12,081 nucleotides of DNA, from the NCBI GenBank assembly GCA_002365855.1, contig DFAP01000144.1, positions 1-12,081 of the forward strand. The letters are read 5' to 3'. Positions 6,455 to 12,081 of this stretch are shown here, piece by piece. The notes beneath the pieces were generated by a model that saw nothing but the letters and a program-made list of their open reading frames with translations, had not been told where the DNA came from and ran no database searches. The position numbers and the translations under genes are program-made. Source of the stretch: Pelotomaculum sp. UBA3103. GTDB lineage: Bacteria; Bacillota; Desulfotomaculia; Desulfotomaculales; Pelotomaculaceae. How positions within the stretch are numbered: position 1 is the first letter of the stretch; each line of letters begins with the position of its first letter.

Positions 6455-7303
6455 CTATTTTTTGCCTGGTTCTTCTTCCTTTCTTCCGTAAGGCAGAGGT
6501 ATAAATTGTACAGACGGCCGGCGTTGGCCCGGCTGCGGGTAGAGTTCCATCAGCGCGTAAATCTCCTCCATCAGATCCACAGCGCACCCGGTAATAATTG
6601 GAAGCCCAAATTGTTTAAGCTGCTGGCAGTCGATCGGGTAGTCATGTGTCCAGTTTCCGCCGGAAAGCAGCTCCGCGACTTCTTTTGCCCTTGCTTCATC
6701 CATTTTATCCTTAAGTAAATGATAGACAAAGTCCCTGACCTGGATCATGGCTTTTGCCGCTATCTCTGCCAGCATCAAGGTGCGGTCGTCAATTTGGTTT
6801 TTGTCTTTCTTGCGAAGCACTTCAAGAATAGATACGGCCGGGAATTCTCCAAGTTGAGGATCTACCGGCCCCAAAACGGCATTCTCATCCATAACGATGT
6901 CATCTGCGGCAAGAGCAATCATTGTACCGCCGGACATAGCATAGTGAGGCACGAACACGGTGACTTTAGCAGGGTGTTTTTGAAGAGCCCTGGCAATCTG
7001 CTCGGAGGCAAGGACCAGTCCACCCGGAGTATGAAGGACCAAGTCAATAGGCATTTCATCAGGGGTCAAACGAACGGCCCGCAGGACGGCCTCGGAATCC
7101 TCGACATTAATATACCGGGATAGCGGTATGCCAAGCAGGCTGATCATTTCCTGCCTGTGAATCAGTGTGATCAGTCTGGACCCGCGCTTTATTTCGATTT
7201 TACGGATCAGCTTCAACCTCATTGACTCCAGGCGCTGCTGTTTTATTGCCGGAAAAAAGGCCACCAGTAAAAACAGGACCCAGATGATTTCTGAAAAACC
7301 CAC
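6455..7303 (-). CDS. SDH family Clp-fold serine proteinase, membrane-anchored
   Basis: This 282-residue protein belongs to the SppA/ClpP-like family usually annotated as SDH (Ser-Asp-His) proteinase (formerly DUF114). A single N-terminal hydrophobic helix (3-19) is followed by a cytoplasmic ClpP-like domain. Key stretches are LITLIHRQEMISLLG (44-58), DLVLHTPGGLVLASEQIA (87-104), HYAMSGG (120-126) with probable nucleophile S124, GPVDPQLG (146-153) with D149, and NWTHDYPI (217-224) with H220. The C-terminus is charged. Start choice: GTG at 7303, 6 bases after GGAGG; an in-frame TTG at 7336 lies before that site and would put the site inside the gene. It leads the probable two-gene unit with the deacetylase. 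The family is common in Clostridia and archaea; its substrates are not well established. Confidence 0.9.
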   Translation of the reverse strand: MGFSEIIWVLFLLVAFFPAIKQQRLESMRLKLIRKIEIKRGSRLITLIHRQEMISLLGIPLSRYINVEDSEAVLRAVRLTPDEMPIDLVLHTPGGLVLASEQIARALQKHPAKVTVFVPHYAMSGGTMIALAADDIVMDENAVLGPVDPQLGEFPAVSILEVLRKKDKNQIDDRTLMLAEIAAKAMIQVRDFVYHLLKDKMDEARAKEVAELLSGGNWTHDYPIDCQQLKQFGLPIITGCAVDLMEEIYALMELYPQPGQRRPSVQFIPLPYGRKEEEPGKK

Positions 7304-7354
7304 CTCGTTCCTCCCTCCTAACTCAATATTTTGCAACTAAACTTTTTTGTTCTC

Positions 7355-7383
7355 TTTTTATCGCAAACTGGTGGAAATAGCAA
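7355..7383 (-). promoter_or_regulatory. Candidate promoter for the proteinase-deacetylase unit
   Basis: On the minus strand TTGCTA (7383-7378) and TAAAAA (7360-7355) are separated by 17 bases. Each matches 4 of 6 consensus positions. The start would be near 7348, giving a leader of about 45 bases to the GTG at 7303. Confidence 0.3.
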
Positions 7384-7392
7384 GACTTTATT

Positions 7393-7420
7393 TTGACAAA
7401 GTTTTTTTAGGTTATTAACA
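7393..7420 (+). promoter_or_regulatory. Candidate -35 and PhoP-box-like hexamers upstream of the phosphate transport genes
   Basis: A perfect TTGACA (7393-7398) and a TTAACA (7415-7420) lie 22 bases apart, two helical turns. Bacillus PhoP boxes are TT(A/T/C)ACA-like repeats at about 11-base steps, but the intermediate position (7404-7409) is only a half match. TTGACA may equally be a plain -35; the matching -10 is unclear. Confidence 0.3.
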
Positions 7421-7435
7421 AATACACTTAAATTT

Positions 7436-7513
7436 ATAGTAAAATACTATTAGAGTTTTTTATCAAAATTTTTAGTTAGTTGTAAAAATTAAAAAAATAG
7501 TGCTGACGGCACT
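7436..7513 (+). repeat. Three consecutive inverted repeats in the leader of the phosphate transport genes
   Basis: Within 78 bases are ATAGTA/TACTAT (7436-7441 and 7445-7450, 3-base centre), AATTTTTA/TAAAAATT (7467-7474 and 7483-7490, 8-base loop) and AGTGC/GCACT (7499-7503 and 7509-7513, 5-base loop). The last ends five bases before the GAGG ribosome binding site at 7519. All arms are perfect. The first looks operator-like, overlapping a TATAGT -10-like hexamer; the others could form in RNA. Confidence 0.45.
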
Positions 7514-7527
7514 GCATTGAGGTAAAA

Positions 7528-8145
7528 ATGATTTTTAAGAAAAAAAAGGACTCTTTTTTTGAATGCTTTGAACTAATTGTGGATAACATCCATTCAGCCT
7601 CCCAGGTTTTTCGCAAAGAATTGGACAACCTAGGTGACGCTGAAAAATTTGCGCTCCAGATAAAAGACCTTGAACATAAGGGTGACCAGTTTACCCACGC
7701 CGTTATCCGCGCTCTGAACAACACTTTCATAACTCCTATTGATCGTGAAGACATCCTGGGGCTGACTATCAAGCTGGATGACATTTTGGATTTAATTGAA
7801 GCCTGCGCCTGGAATTTTGATCTTTATGGTATCACTAAAGTGGACAACTTCATGAAGCTTTTCGCAAAGAATATTGAAGAATGCACACAGGAGGTCTGTT
7901 ACGCCATTCAGTACCTCGTTGTGAAAAAGCTGAAAGATATGACCCGGCACACTTATAGAATAAACGACCTGGAAAACGAAGCTGACGACCTATTCAGAGA
8001 AAGCATCAAGGTGCTTTTCTCTACCTGCACAGACCCTGTTGAAATCATTAAAAGAAAAGAAATGTATTTTGTGATGGAGCAGGTATCCGATGCCTGCGAG
8101 GATGTTGCCGATATTCTAGAGGGTATTATCATGCGTCATTCATAA
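7528..8145 (+). CDS. DUF47/PhoU-like accessory protein of a PiT phosphate transporter
   Basis: This 205-residue, mostly helical, soluble protein belongs to the PhoU-related DUF47 family (often annotated as Pit accessory protein or UPF0111). It opens with the typical IFKKKKDSFFECFELI (2-17). It continues with acidic helices such as LEHKGDQFTHAVIRALNNTFITPIDREDI (48-76) and IKLDDILDLIEACAW (81-95), and ends with VMEQVSDACEDVADILEGI (182-200). Length is normal. Family members are thought to regulate or assist the adjacent phosphate permease, probably at the membrane face. A GAGG site (7519-7522) precedes the ATG. The PiT gene follows after 11 bases, a tight operon. The upstream leader is AT-rich with three inverted repeats. 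Confidence 0.92.
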   Translation: MIFKKKKDSFFECFELIVDNIHSASQVFRKELDNLGDAEKFALQIKDLEHKGDQFTHAVIRALNNTFITPIDREDILGLTIKLDDILDLIEACAWNFDLYGITKVDNFMKLFAKNIEECTQEVCYAIQYLVVKKLKDMTRHTYRINDLENEADDLFRESIKVLFSTCTDPVEIIKRKEMYFVMEQVSDACEDVADILEGIIMRHS

Positions 8146-8156
8146 GGGGATTATAA

Positions 8157-9158
8157 ATGTATGACTCTGCGCTGGCTTTAACAGCCGTTGTGGTGCTTCT
8201 GGCGCTAACATTTGATTTTATCAATGGTTTTCACGATACTGCCAATGCCATTGCGACTTCCATATCTACCAAAGCCTTGACACCGAGGACTGCCATCCTG
8301 CTCGCCTCTTCTATGAATTTTTTTGGCGCCTTGTTTTTTACCGGCGTTGCTAAAACAATCGGTAGTAAAATTGCTGACCCTGCCCGTCTGGACCAGGGCC
8401 TGATTGTTGTTTCAGCGGCTCTTCTGGCAGCTATTGCCTGGAACCTGATTACCTGGTATTACGGAATACCAAGCAGTTCATCCCACGCCCTGATCGGTTC
8501 CCTGACCGGCGCCGTTATAGCATCCGCCGGGCTAAGTCAAATCAATTTATTAGGTTTCTCCGAAATTCTGGCCGCCCTGCTCCTATCGCCCCTGGTAGCC
8601 TTTTCAGCCGGTTTTCTGGTTATGAGCTTGATTAAAGTGCTATTTAAAAGCGGCCAGCCGTCAAAGCTAAACAGGCGCTTTCGCTCCCTGCAGATCTTTA
8701 CTGCGGCCTGGCAGGCTTTCAGCCACGGTACTAACGATGCGCAGAAATCTATGGGCATTATCACTTTCGCCCTTGTCGCCGCCGGGTTTCAGGCAGATCT
8801 TGAGGTGCATTTATGGGTCAAAGTATCATGTGCAGCAGCTATAGCCTTGGGGACATCGGTTGGCGGGTGGAAGATCATTAAAACGGTGGGTACAAGGATA
8901 ATGAAAATTGAGCCTGCCAATGGTTTTGCGGCTGATTTTGGTTCAGCTACAGTAATTATTCTGGCGACCTTGCTTAAAATGCCAGTTAGCACTACCCATG
9001 TTATATCATCGTCTATTATCGGTGTCGGCTCAGCTAAGCGGGCCCCCGGGGTCAAGTGGATTACCGCCCAGAGGATGGTTGTGGCATGGCTCATAACGCT
9101 GCCCGTCACCACCCTGCTCGCCGGCGTTTTTTACCTATTCCTGGCCAGGGTATTTTAA
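8157..9158 (+). CDS. pit: PiT family inorganic phosphate transporter
   Basis: This 333-residue permease couples import of phosphate (possibly a metal-phosphate complex, or sulfate in some members) to cations. It is almost entirely hydrophobic, with about ten predicted membrane segments. The two inverted-repeat signature motifs are present: NGFHDTANAIAT (23-34) and SHGTNDAQKSMGII (189-202). Also present are GIPSSSSHALIGSLTGA (103-119) and its counterpart MPVSTTHVISSSIIGVG (275-291). At 333 residues it is the short bacterial form, without the large central loop of E. coli PitA (about 500). AAGGGG (8144-8149) overlaps the previous stop codon and serves the ATG at 8157. Its stop (TAA 9156-9158) interlocks with that of the opposite-strand carbonic anhydrase gene, and no terminator separates them. 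Confidence 0.95.
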   Translation: MYDSALALTAVVVLLALTFDFINGFHDTANAIATSISTKALTPRTAILLASSMNFFGALFFTGVAKTIGSKIADPARLDQGLIVVSAALLAAIAWNLITWYYGIPSSSSHALIGSLTGAVIASAGLSQINLLGFSEILAALLLSPLVAFSAGFLVMSLIKVLFKSGQPSKLNRRFRSLQIFTAAWQAFSHGTNDAQKSMGIITFALVAAGFQADLEVHLWVKVSCAAAIALGTSVGGWKIIKTVGTRIMKIEPANGFAADFGSATVIILATLLKMPVSTTHVISSSIIGVGSAKRAPGVKWITAQRMVVAWLITLPVTTLLAGVFYLFLARVF

Positions 9159-9661
9159 AGTTTTTTGTGCAGTTTCGCCAGCTTTAAATACCGTCCGACG
9201 GCTCCACGGAATTTTTCCAGCTCAGCTTCCTTGATTGGCCTGATGACCTTTGCCGGCGCTCCCATGACGAGCATGCCCGGAGGTATTTCCAGACCCTGAA
9301 GGACAAGGGATCCCGCTCCGACCACGGACCCGCATCCGATGCGGGCCCCGTTCATAATTGTAGAGCCCATACCAATATAAGCGTCATCTTCAACGATACA
9401 TCCATGCAGCAAAACCCGGTGCCCAACAGTCACCCGCGCGCCGATGAAAAGTGGAAAACCGGCGTGCTCGTGCAGGATGGAGCCGTCCTGTATGCTTGTG
9501 CAGGTCCCTATTTTAACAGTGTCATAATCGCCCCGCACCACGCAATTGTACCAAATGCCGGCGTGTGCAGCGATTTCTACTTTACCAACCACAACAGCGC
9601 CAGGAGCTATAAAAGCAGTTTCATCTATCACCGGAATATTTCCTTCAAACGGATAAATCAA
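9155..9661 (-). CDS. Gamma-class carbonic anhydrase family protein
   Basis: This 168-residue left-handed beta-helix protein of the CamH/YrdA/PaaY group is expected to form a trimer. Hexapeptide repeats run from about 12 to 135. Zinc ligands are conserved: H64 in ILHEH, and H81 and H86 in GHRVLLHGC (80-88). The supporting residues R43 and D45 (RGD) and Q58 (QDG) are present. It lacks a signal peptide and the acidic loop of the Methanosarcina Cam enzyme, as usual for CamH-type proteins, so it is cytoplasmic. CO2 hydration activity is plausible but many relatives are untested. The start is TTG at 9661, supported by GGGAG 9 bases upstream; no better in-frame start exists. It shares 4 bp with the end of the PiT gene and faces away from the kinase gene. 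Confidence 0.92.
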   Translation of the reverse strand: MIYPFEGNIPVIDETAFIAPGAVVVGKVEIAAHAGIWYNCVVRGDYDTVKIGTCTSIQDGSILHEHAGFPLFIGARVTVGHRVLLHGCIVEDDAYIGMGSTIMNGARIGCGSVVGAGSLVLQGLEIPPGMLVMGAPAKVIRPIKEAELEKFRGAVGRYLKLAKLHKKL

Positions 9662-9685
9662 CTTGTTGCACTCCCTTCAAATTAC

Positions 9686-9748
9686 GCGACAAGTGGACAA
9701 AATAACGATGAGACAAGGTGGCGGTTCTCCTGTCCCACTTCTTGTCGC
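9686..9748. repeat. REP-like nested inverted repeat
   Basis: GCGACAAG (9686-9693) is matched by CTTGTCGC (9741-9748). Inside lie GGACA (9695-9699) with TGTCC (9731-9735), and a possible inner hairpin between GACAAGG (9712-9718) and CCTGTC (9729-9734). The core, read on the minus strand as GGGACAGGAGAACCGCCACC, resembles REP-type palindromes I recall being scattered through Peptococcaceae-like genomes. That resemblance is from memory and is not verified. It lies between divergent genes. Confidence 0.5.
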
Positions 9749-9836
9749 AAAAGCTTATACTATTATCCCATAAAAAATTAATGATTCAACCCAGTCTCCA
9801 AAAAAAGCCGTAACTTCAACTGTAAAAAAATCTAAG

Positions 9837-9865
9837 ATGCGAAAATCAACGATAAATACTATAAT
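9837..9865 (+). promoter_or_regulatory. Candidate promoter for the two-component genes
   Basis: A perfect TATAAT (9860-9865) lies 17 bases after ATGCGA (9837-9842), a weak -35. The start would be near 9872, giving a leader of about 50 bases to the ATG at 9921. Confidence 0.35.
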
Positions 9866-9920
9866 AATATTAAGAGTTTGCAATAAGTTTTCTAGCTGTG
9901 AAAAAAGGAAGGAGAGATTA

Positions 9921-11222
9921 ATGTCAGTGACCAGGACTGGCAGCAAAAGAGACTTTAAAAAGGATCTCACATTGGACGAGCTTGAGATGCTCCTTGATAT
10001 CAGCAGCATTGTTACTTCTAACCTTGACCTGGATGAGATCCTTCAGTCTGTTCACTGTTATCTGCCCAAGCTTATTCCACATACGAAAAGCGGTATTTTC
10101 TTCTACCACGATAAAACCGGCAAGGTAACGATTCATTCAAATATCGGCCTTAGCCAGAGGACGTTAAAGCTGTTTGAGGAAAGCATACCGAACCACTTTT
10201 TATTTAGAAAGCAGATGATGACCAAAAAAGGATGGCGCTCAACTGATATTTACTCAGTCGAAGAGATTAAAAAGACTTATTATTTTCAAACTGCCCTGCG
10301 TCATGAGGGCGTCCTTTACAGCATGGGCGCCCCCATTCTTTTAAACGATAATTTTTTAGGCACTATTCACCTGACCAGGCCGGAAAGCAGGCGTGATTTC
10401 AGCATAAGGGATCTACGCATGCTTGAGCTGGTTGCAAATCAGATTAGTATAGCCGTAAAAAACGCTCTCACCTACGAGAAAGGTTTAAGAGAAAAGGAAC
10501 ATATTATAACTGCTTTGGAACAAAAGGTTAAACAGGCCGAAAGATTGGCTGCGCTCGGCAGGGCTGCCGCCATTATCGCGCATGAAGTAAAAAATCCTTT
10601 GACCTCAATCAGGCTTTCCCTGTATTCCGCCGAAAAAAAATCATCATGGAAGATGGATATCAGTGAAGACCTGGGAATTGTCAAGGAAGCTGTTGACAGG
10701 GTCAGCAGAACGATGGAAGATTTGCTTCATTTCTCCAGTGACCCTTACCTGCGGTTCGAAGAAGTTGACATGAATGAACTATTGAAAGAATTGGTATCTG
10801 ATTATATTAATCAATATGGGAAAAATGTCATTATAGAAGAGTCTTTAAATAAGCCTATACCCCTCATCCTTGCGGACAAGGAGAAAATGAGGGAGATTTT
10901 TGGAAATCTTCTGTCCAACGCGATAGCCGCAACTGAAGGAGGAGGTACCGTGCGCATATCCTCTACTCACTCTTTCGACCAGGTAATTATCACGGTTGAG
11001 GACTGGGGCAGCGGCATTTCTCCTGAGATTCAACAAAAAATATTTGAACCTTTTTTCACAACCAAGCTGAGCGGCACAGGCTTGGGTTTAGCTATAGCCA
11101 AAAAGAATATTGAAGCGCACAGGGGAATAATCAGAGTTGAAAGTCAAGCTGACTGGGGGACTAAATTTATTATTGCACTGCCCGTTCTCAATTCGGGTCA
11201 GAGAGGTGAAATAGATGAATGA
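9921..11222 (+). CDS. Soluble GAF-domain sensor histidine kinase
   Basis: This 433-residue kinase has no membrane segment or signal peptide, so it senses a cytoplasmic signal. Residues about 18-185 form a GAF-like sensor domain, with LLDISSIVTSNLDLDEIL (24-41) as its start and MGAPILLNDNFLGTIHL (135-151) near its end. A short coiled segment (186-210) leads to the H-box HEVKNPLTSI (221-230), with H221 as phosphorylation site. The ATPase domain has the N-box around N333, the G1 box DWGSG (361-365), the F-box FEPFF (375-379) and the G2 box GTGLGLAI (385-392). The start is ATG 9921, four bases after GGAGAG; an upstream in-frame ATG at 9837 has no ribosome binding site and would swallow it. It overlaps the regulator gene by 8 bp. 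The ligand is unknown. Confidence 0.94.
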   Translation: MSVTRTGSKRDFKKDLTLDELEMLLDISSIVTSNLDLDEILQSVHCYLPKLIPHTKSGIFFYHDKTGKVTIHSNIGLSQRTLKLFEESIPNHFLFRKQMMTKKGWRSTDIYSVEEIKKTYYFQTALRHEGVLYSMGAPILLNDNFLGTIHLTRPESRRDFSIRDLRMLELVANQISIAVKNALTYEKGLREKEHIITALEQKVKQAERLAALGRAAAIIAHEVKNPLTSIRLSLYSAEKKSSWKMDISEDLGIVKEAVDRVSRTMEDLLHFSSDPYLRFEEVDMNELLKELVSDYINQYGKNVIIEESLNKPIPLILADKEKMREIFGNLLSNAIAATEGGGTVRISSTHSFDQVIITVEDWGSGISPEIQQKIFEPFFTTKLSGTGLGLAIAKKNIEAHRGIIRVESQADWGTKFIIALPVLNSGQRGEIDE

Positions 11223-11886
11223 ATTTTTAACTAATGAAATAAGACTGCTCCTGGTGGACGATGACCCGTTGGTACGGCGTAGTTTGAGAATGCTGTTCGA
11301 ACTGCATGATATTACCGTGGTAGGTGAAGCAGCTAACGGCGAAGAAGCGCTCGAAACAGCCGGAAAGTTAAAGCCTTCCATGATCTTGATGGACGTCAAT
11401 ATGCCCAAGATGGACGGCATAAGGGCGGCAAGGCTCCTTAAAACAAGGCATCCCGGCACTCAGGTAATTATCCTTACTGTTAACGACCAGCATGATAAAG
11501 TTGTTCAGGCTATACGCGACGGCTGTTCCGCCTATGTTCTTAAAGATAGTCCTCCTGAACAGTTAATTGAAATAGTTGAAAGCGTTGCTGAGGGGCGTTA
11601 CTTTGTTGATACAAACATTGCTAACGAGCTTTTAATCAACCTGGTGCAGGGTACTTCCCATTATCAGACCCAAAAGGACCCATCATTATTAACCATCCGT
11701 GAGAAAGAAGTACTTCAGCTTATTGTCAACGGGCACAGCAATAAAGAGATAGCCGGCAAGCTGAATATCACCCTGCGCACGGTAAAGGCTCATGTCAGCA
11801 ACATTTTAATTAAATTGGATGTCAACGACCGCACCCAGGCTGCTGTCCTGGCCATCCAGGAAAAACTGGTGGAGCCTAAAAACTAG
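11215..11886 (+). CDS. NarL/LuxR-family response regulator
   Basis: This 223-residue regulator is the presumed partner of the kinase just upstream. The receiver domain (about 9-125) has the acidic pocket D15-D17, phosphoacceptor D60 in LMDVNMPKMDG (58-68), switch T88 and K110 in YVLKDS (107-112). A linker leads to a LuxR-type helix-turn-helix, LTIREKEVLQLIVNGHSNKEIA (159-180) and LRTVKAHVSNILIKLDV (187-203). Length is typical of the family. A GAGAGGTG site inside the kinase 3' end precedes the ATG at 11215, and the 8-bp overlap suggests translational coupling. It should bind DNA as a phospho-dependent dimer. Its targets are not identifiable here. Confidence 0.95.
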   Translation: MNEFLTNEIRLLLVDDDPLVRRSLRMLFELHDITVVGEAANGEEALETAGKLKPSMILMDVNMPKMDGIRAARLLKTRHPGTQVIILTVNDQHDKVVQAIRDGCSAYVLKDSPPEQLIEIVESVAEGRYFVDTNIANELLINLVQGTSHYQTQKDPSLLTIREKEVLQLIVNGHSNKEIAGKLNITLRTVKAHVSNILIKLDVNDRTQAAVLAIQEKLVEPKN

Positions 11887-11903
11887 AGCTTAAGGAGTAA
11901 TAC

Positions 11904-11933
11904 AAAAAAAGATGCGCCTCTTGCCAAGGCGCA
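11904..11933 (-). terminator. Intrinsic terminator for transcription entering from the right
   Basis: TGCGCCT (11913-11919) and AGGCGCA (11927-11933) form a perfect 7-bp stem with a 7-base loop. The seven A's at 11904-11910 become a T-run when read on the minus strand. It would stop a leftward transcript coming from beyond the right edge. On the plus strand no T-run follows the stem directly. Confidence 0.8.
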
Positions 11934-11966
11934 GGTGAGTAGGGGGTAGTTTTTTATTTAAAAATC

Positions 11967-11991
11967 AGCCTGTATTAAGAGGCTTTTTTTT
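11967..11991 (+). terminator. Intrinsic terminator of the two-component operon
   Basis: AGCCT (11967-11971) pairs with AGGCT (11980-11984) across an 8-base loop and is followed at once by a T-run to 11991. The stem is short, but its position, 80 bases after the regulator stop, fits. Confidence 0.65.
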
Positions 11992-12060
11992 ATTAGGCAT
12001 GATGTCTGGAATTAACCACCTCCAAGCAGCCGTTATTCACGAGTTTTGTATATTACTTCT

Positions 12061-12078
12061 TAATTAGGGCTTGCTGAA
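12061..12078. repeat. Right copy of the 18-bp edge inverted repeat
   Basis: TAATTAGGGCTTGCTGAA is the exact reverse complement of positions 4-21. The 70 bases between the last terminator and this repeat hold no gene: all three leftward frames from the edge close within nine codons. Confidence 0.75.
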
Positions 12079-12081
12079 CAA

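Noticed and set aside
7304..7336. TTG 7336 start giving a longer SDH proteinase
   Set aside because: The added residues would be encoded by the ribosome binding site itself; GTG 7303 is better placed and the family normally starts just before the membrane helix.
9404..9781. 125-codon open frame antisense to the carbonic anhydrase gene
   Set aside because: It overlaps the zinc-site region of a complete gene and runs through the intergenic repeat, with no plausible product.
9837..9920. 28-residue N-terminal extension of the histidine kinase
   Set aside because: ATG 9837 has no ribosome binding site and overlaps a probable promoter, while ATG 9921 follows GGAGAG directly.
11970..12030. Minus-strand 11-codon frame after a GGAGGTGG motif
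   Set aside because: The ATG is about 15 bases from the motif and the peptide is tiny, so it is not supportable as a gene.
1..12081. CRISPR array, tRNA, rRNA or defence cluster
   Set aside because: No regularly spaced direct repeats, no tRNA-like cloverleaf or rRNA sequence recognised, and no nuclease, helicase, methylase or toxin families among the eleven proteins.

Overview
This 12.1 kb window looks like chromosomal DNA from an endospore-forming, probably anaerobic Firmicute. A Peptococcaceae / Desulfotomaculum-Pelotomaculum type host is my best guess. The reasons are an SspF-like small acid-soluble spore protein, strong AGGAGG-type ribosome binding sites, several GTG/TTG starts fixed by those sites, and a mixed GC/AT composition with AT-rich intergenic DNA. 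The genus is inferred from protein flavour only. There are eleven protein genes, all apparently intact. I see no rRNA, tRNA, CRISPR array, transposase gene or phage gene.

Layout from left to right. (1) Positions 129-4152, plus strand, are a carbohydrate-flavoured block: an unrecognised protein that looks like an alpha/alpha-barrel glycosidase, an inositol-monophosphatase-family sugar phosphatase, and a cytoplasmic GH15 glucoamylase/trehalase-like enzyme, closed by an intrinsic terminator that overlaps the last stop codon. (2) A 358-base gap leads to the SspF-like spore protein gene (4511-4696) with its own stem-loop, then a short MgtC/SapB-family membrane protein (4863-5318). (3) Positions 5348-7303, minus strand, are a probable two-gene unit: a membrane-anchored ClpP-fold SDH-family proteinase, then a class II histone-deacetylase-like amidohydrolase. 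(4) Positions 7528-9158, plus strand, are a phosphate transport pair, a DUF47/PhoU-like protein and a PiT permease, behind an AT-rich leader with several inverted repeats. (5) A gamma-class carbonic anhydrase homologue lies on the minus strand (9155-9661) and shares 4 bp with the permease stop. (6) Positions 9921-11886, plus strand, are a soluble GAF-domain histidine kinase and a NarL/LuxR-type response regulator overlapping by 8 bp, followed by two oppositely directed terminators.

The window edges carry the same 18-bp sequence in inverted orientation (4-21 and 12061-12078). This suggests both ends run into copies of one dispersed repeat, such as insertion sequence ends, where an assembly would break. 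A second repeat-like structure, resembling REP-type palindromes, sits between the carbonic anhydrase and kinase genes.

Most genes belong to well-known housekeeping or stress families. I do not see a convincing new defence system or other new machine. The least explained parts are the first gene and its link to the phosphatase and GH15 enzyme, the protease-deacetylase pairing, the kinase/regulator family mismatch, and the repeats.
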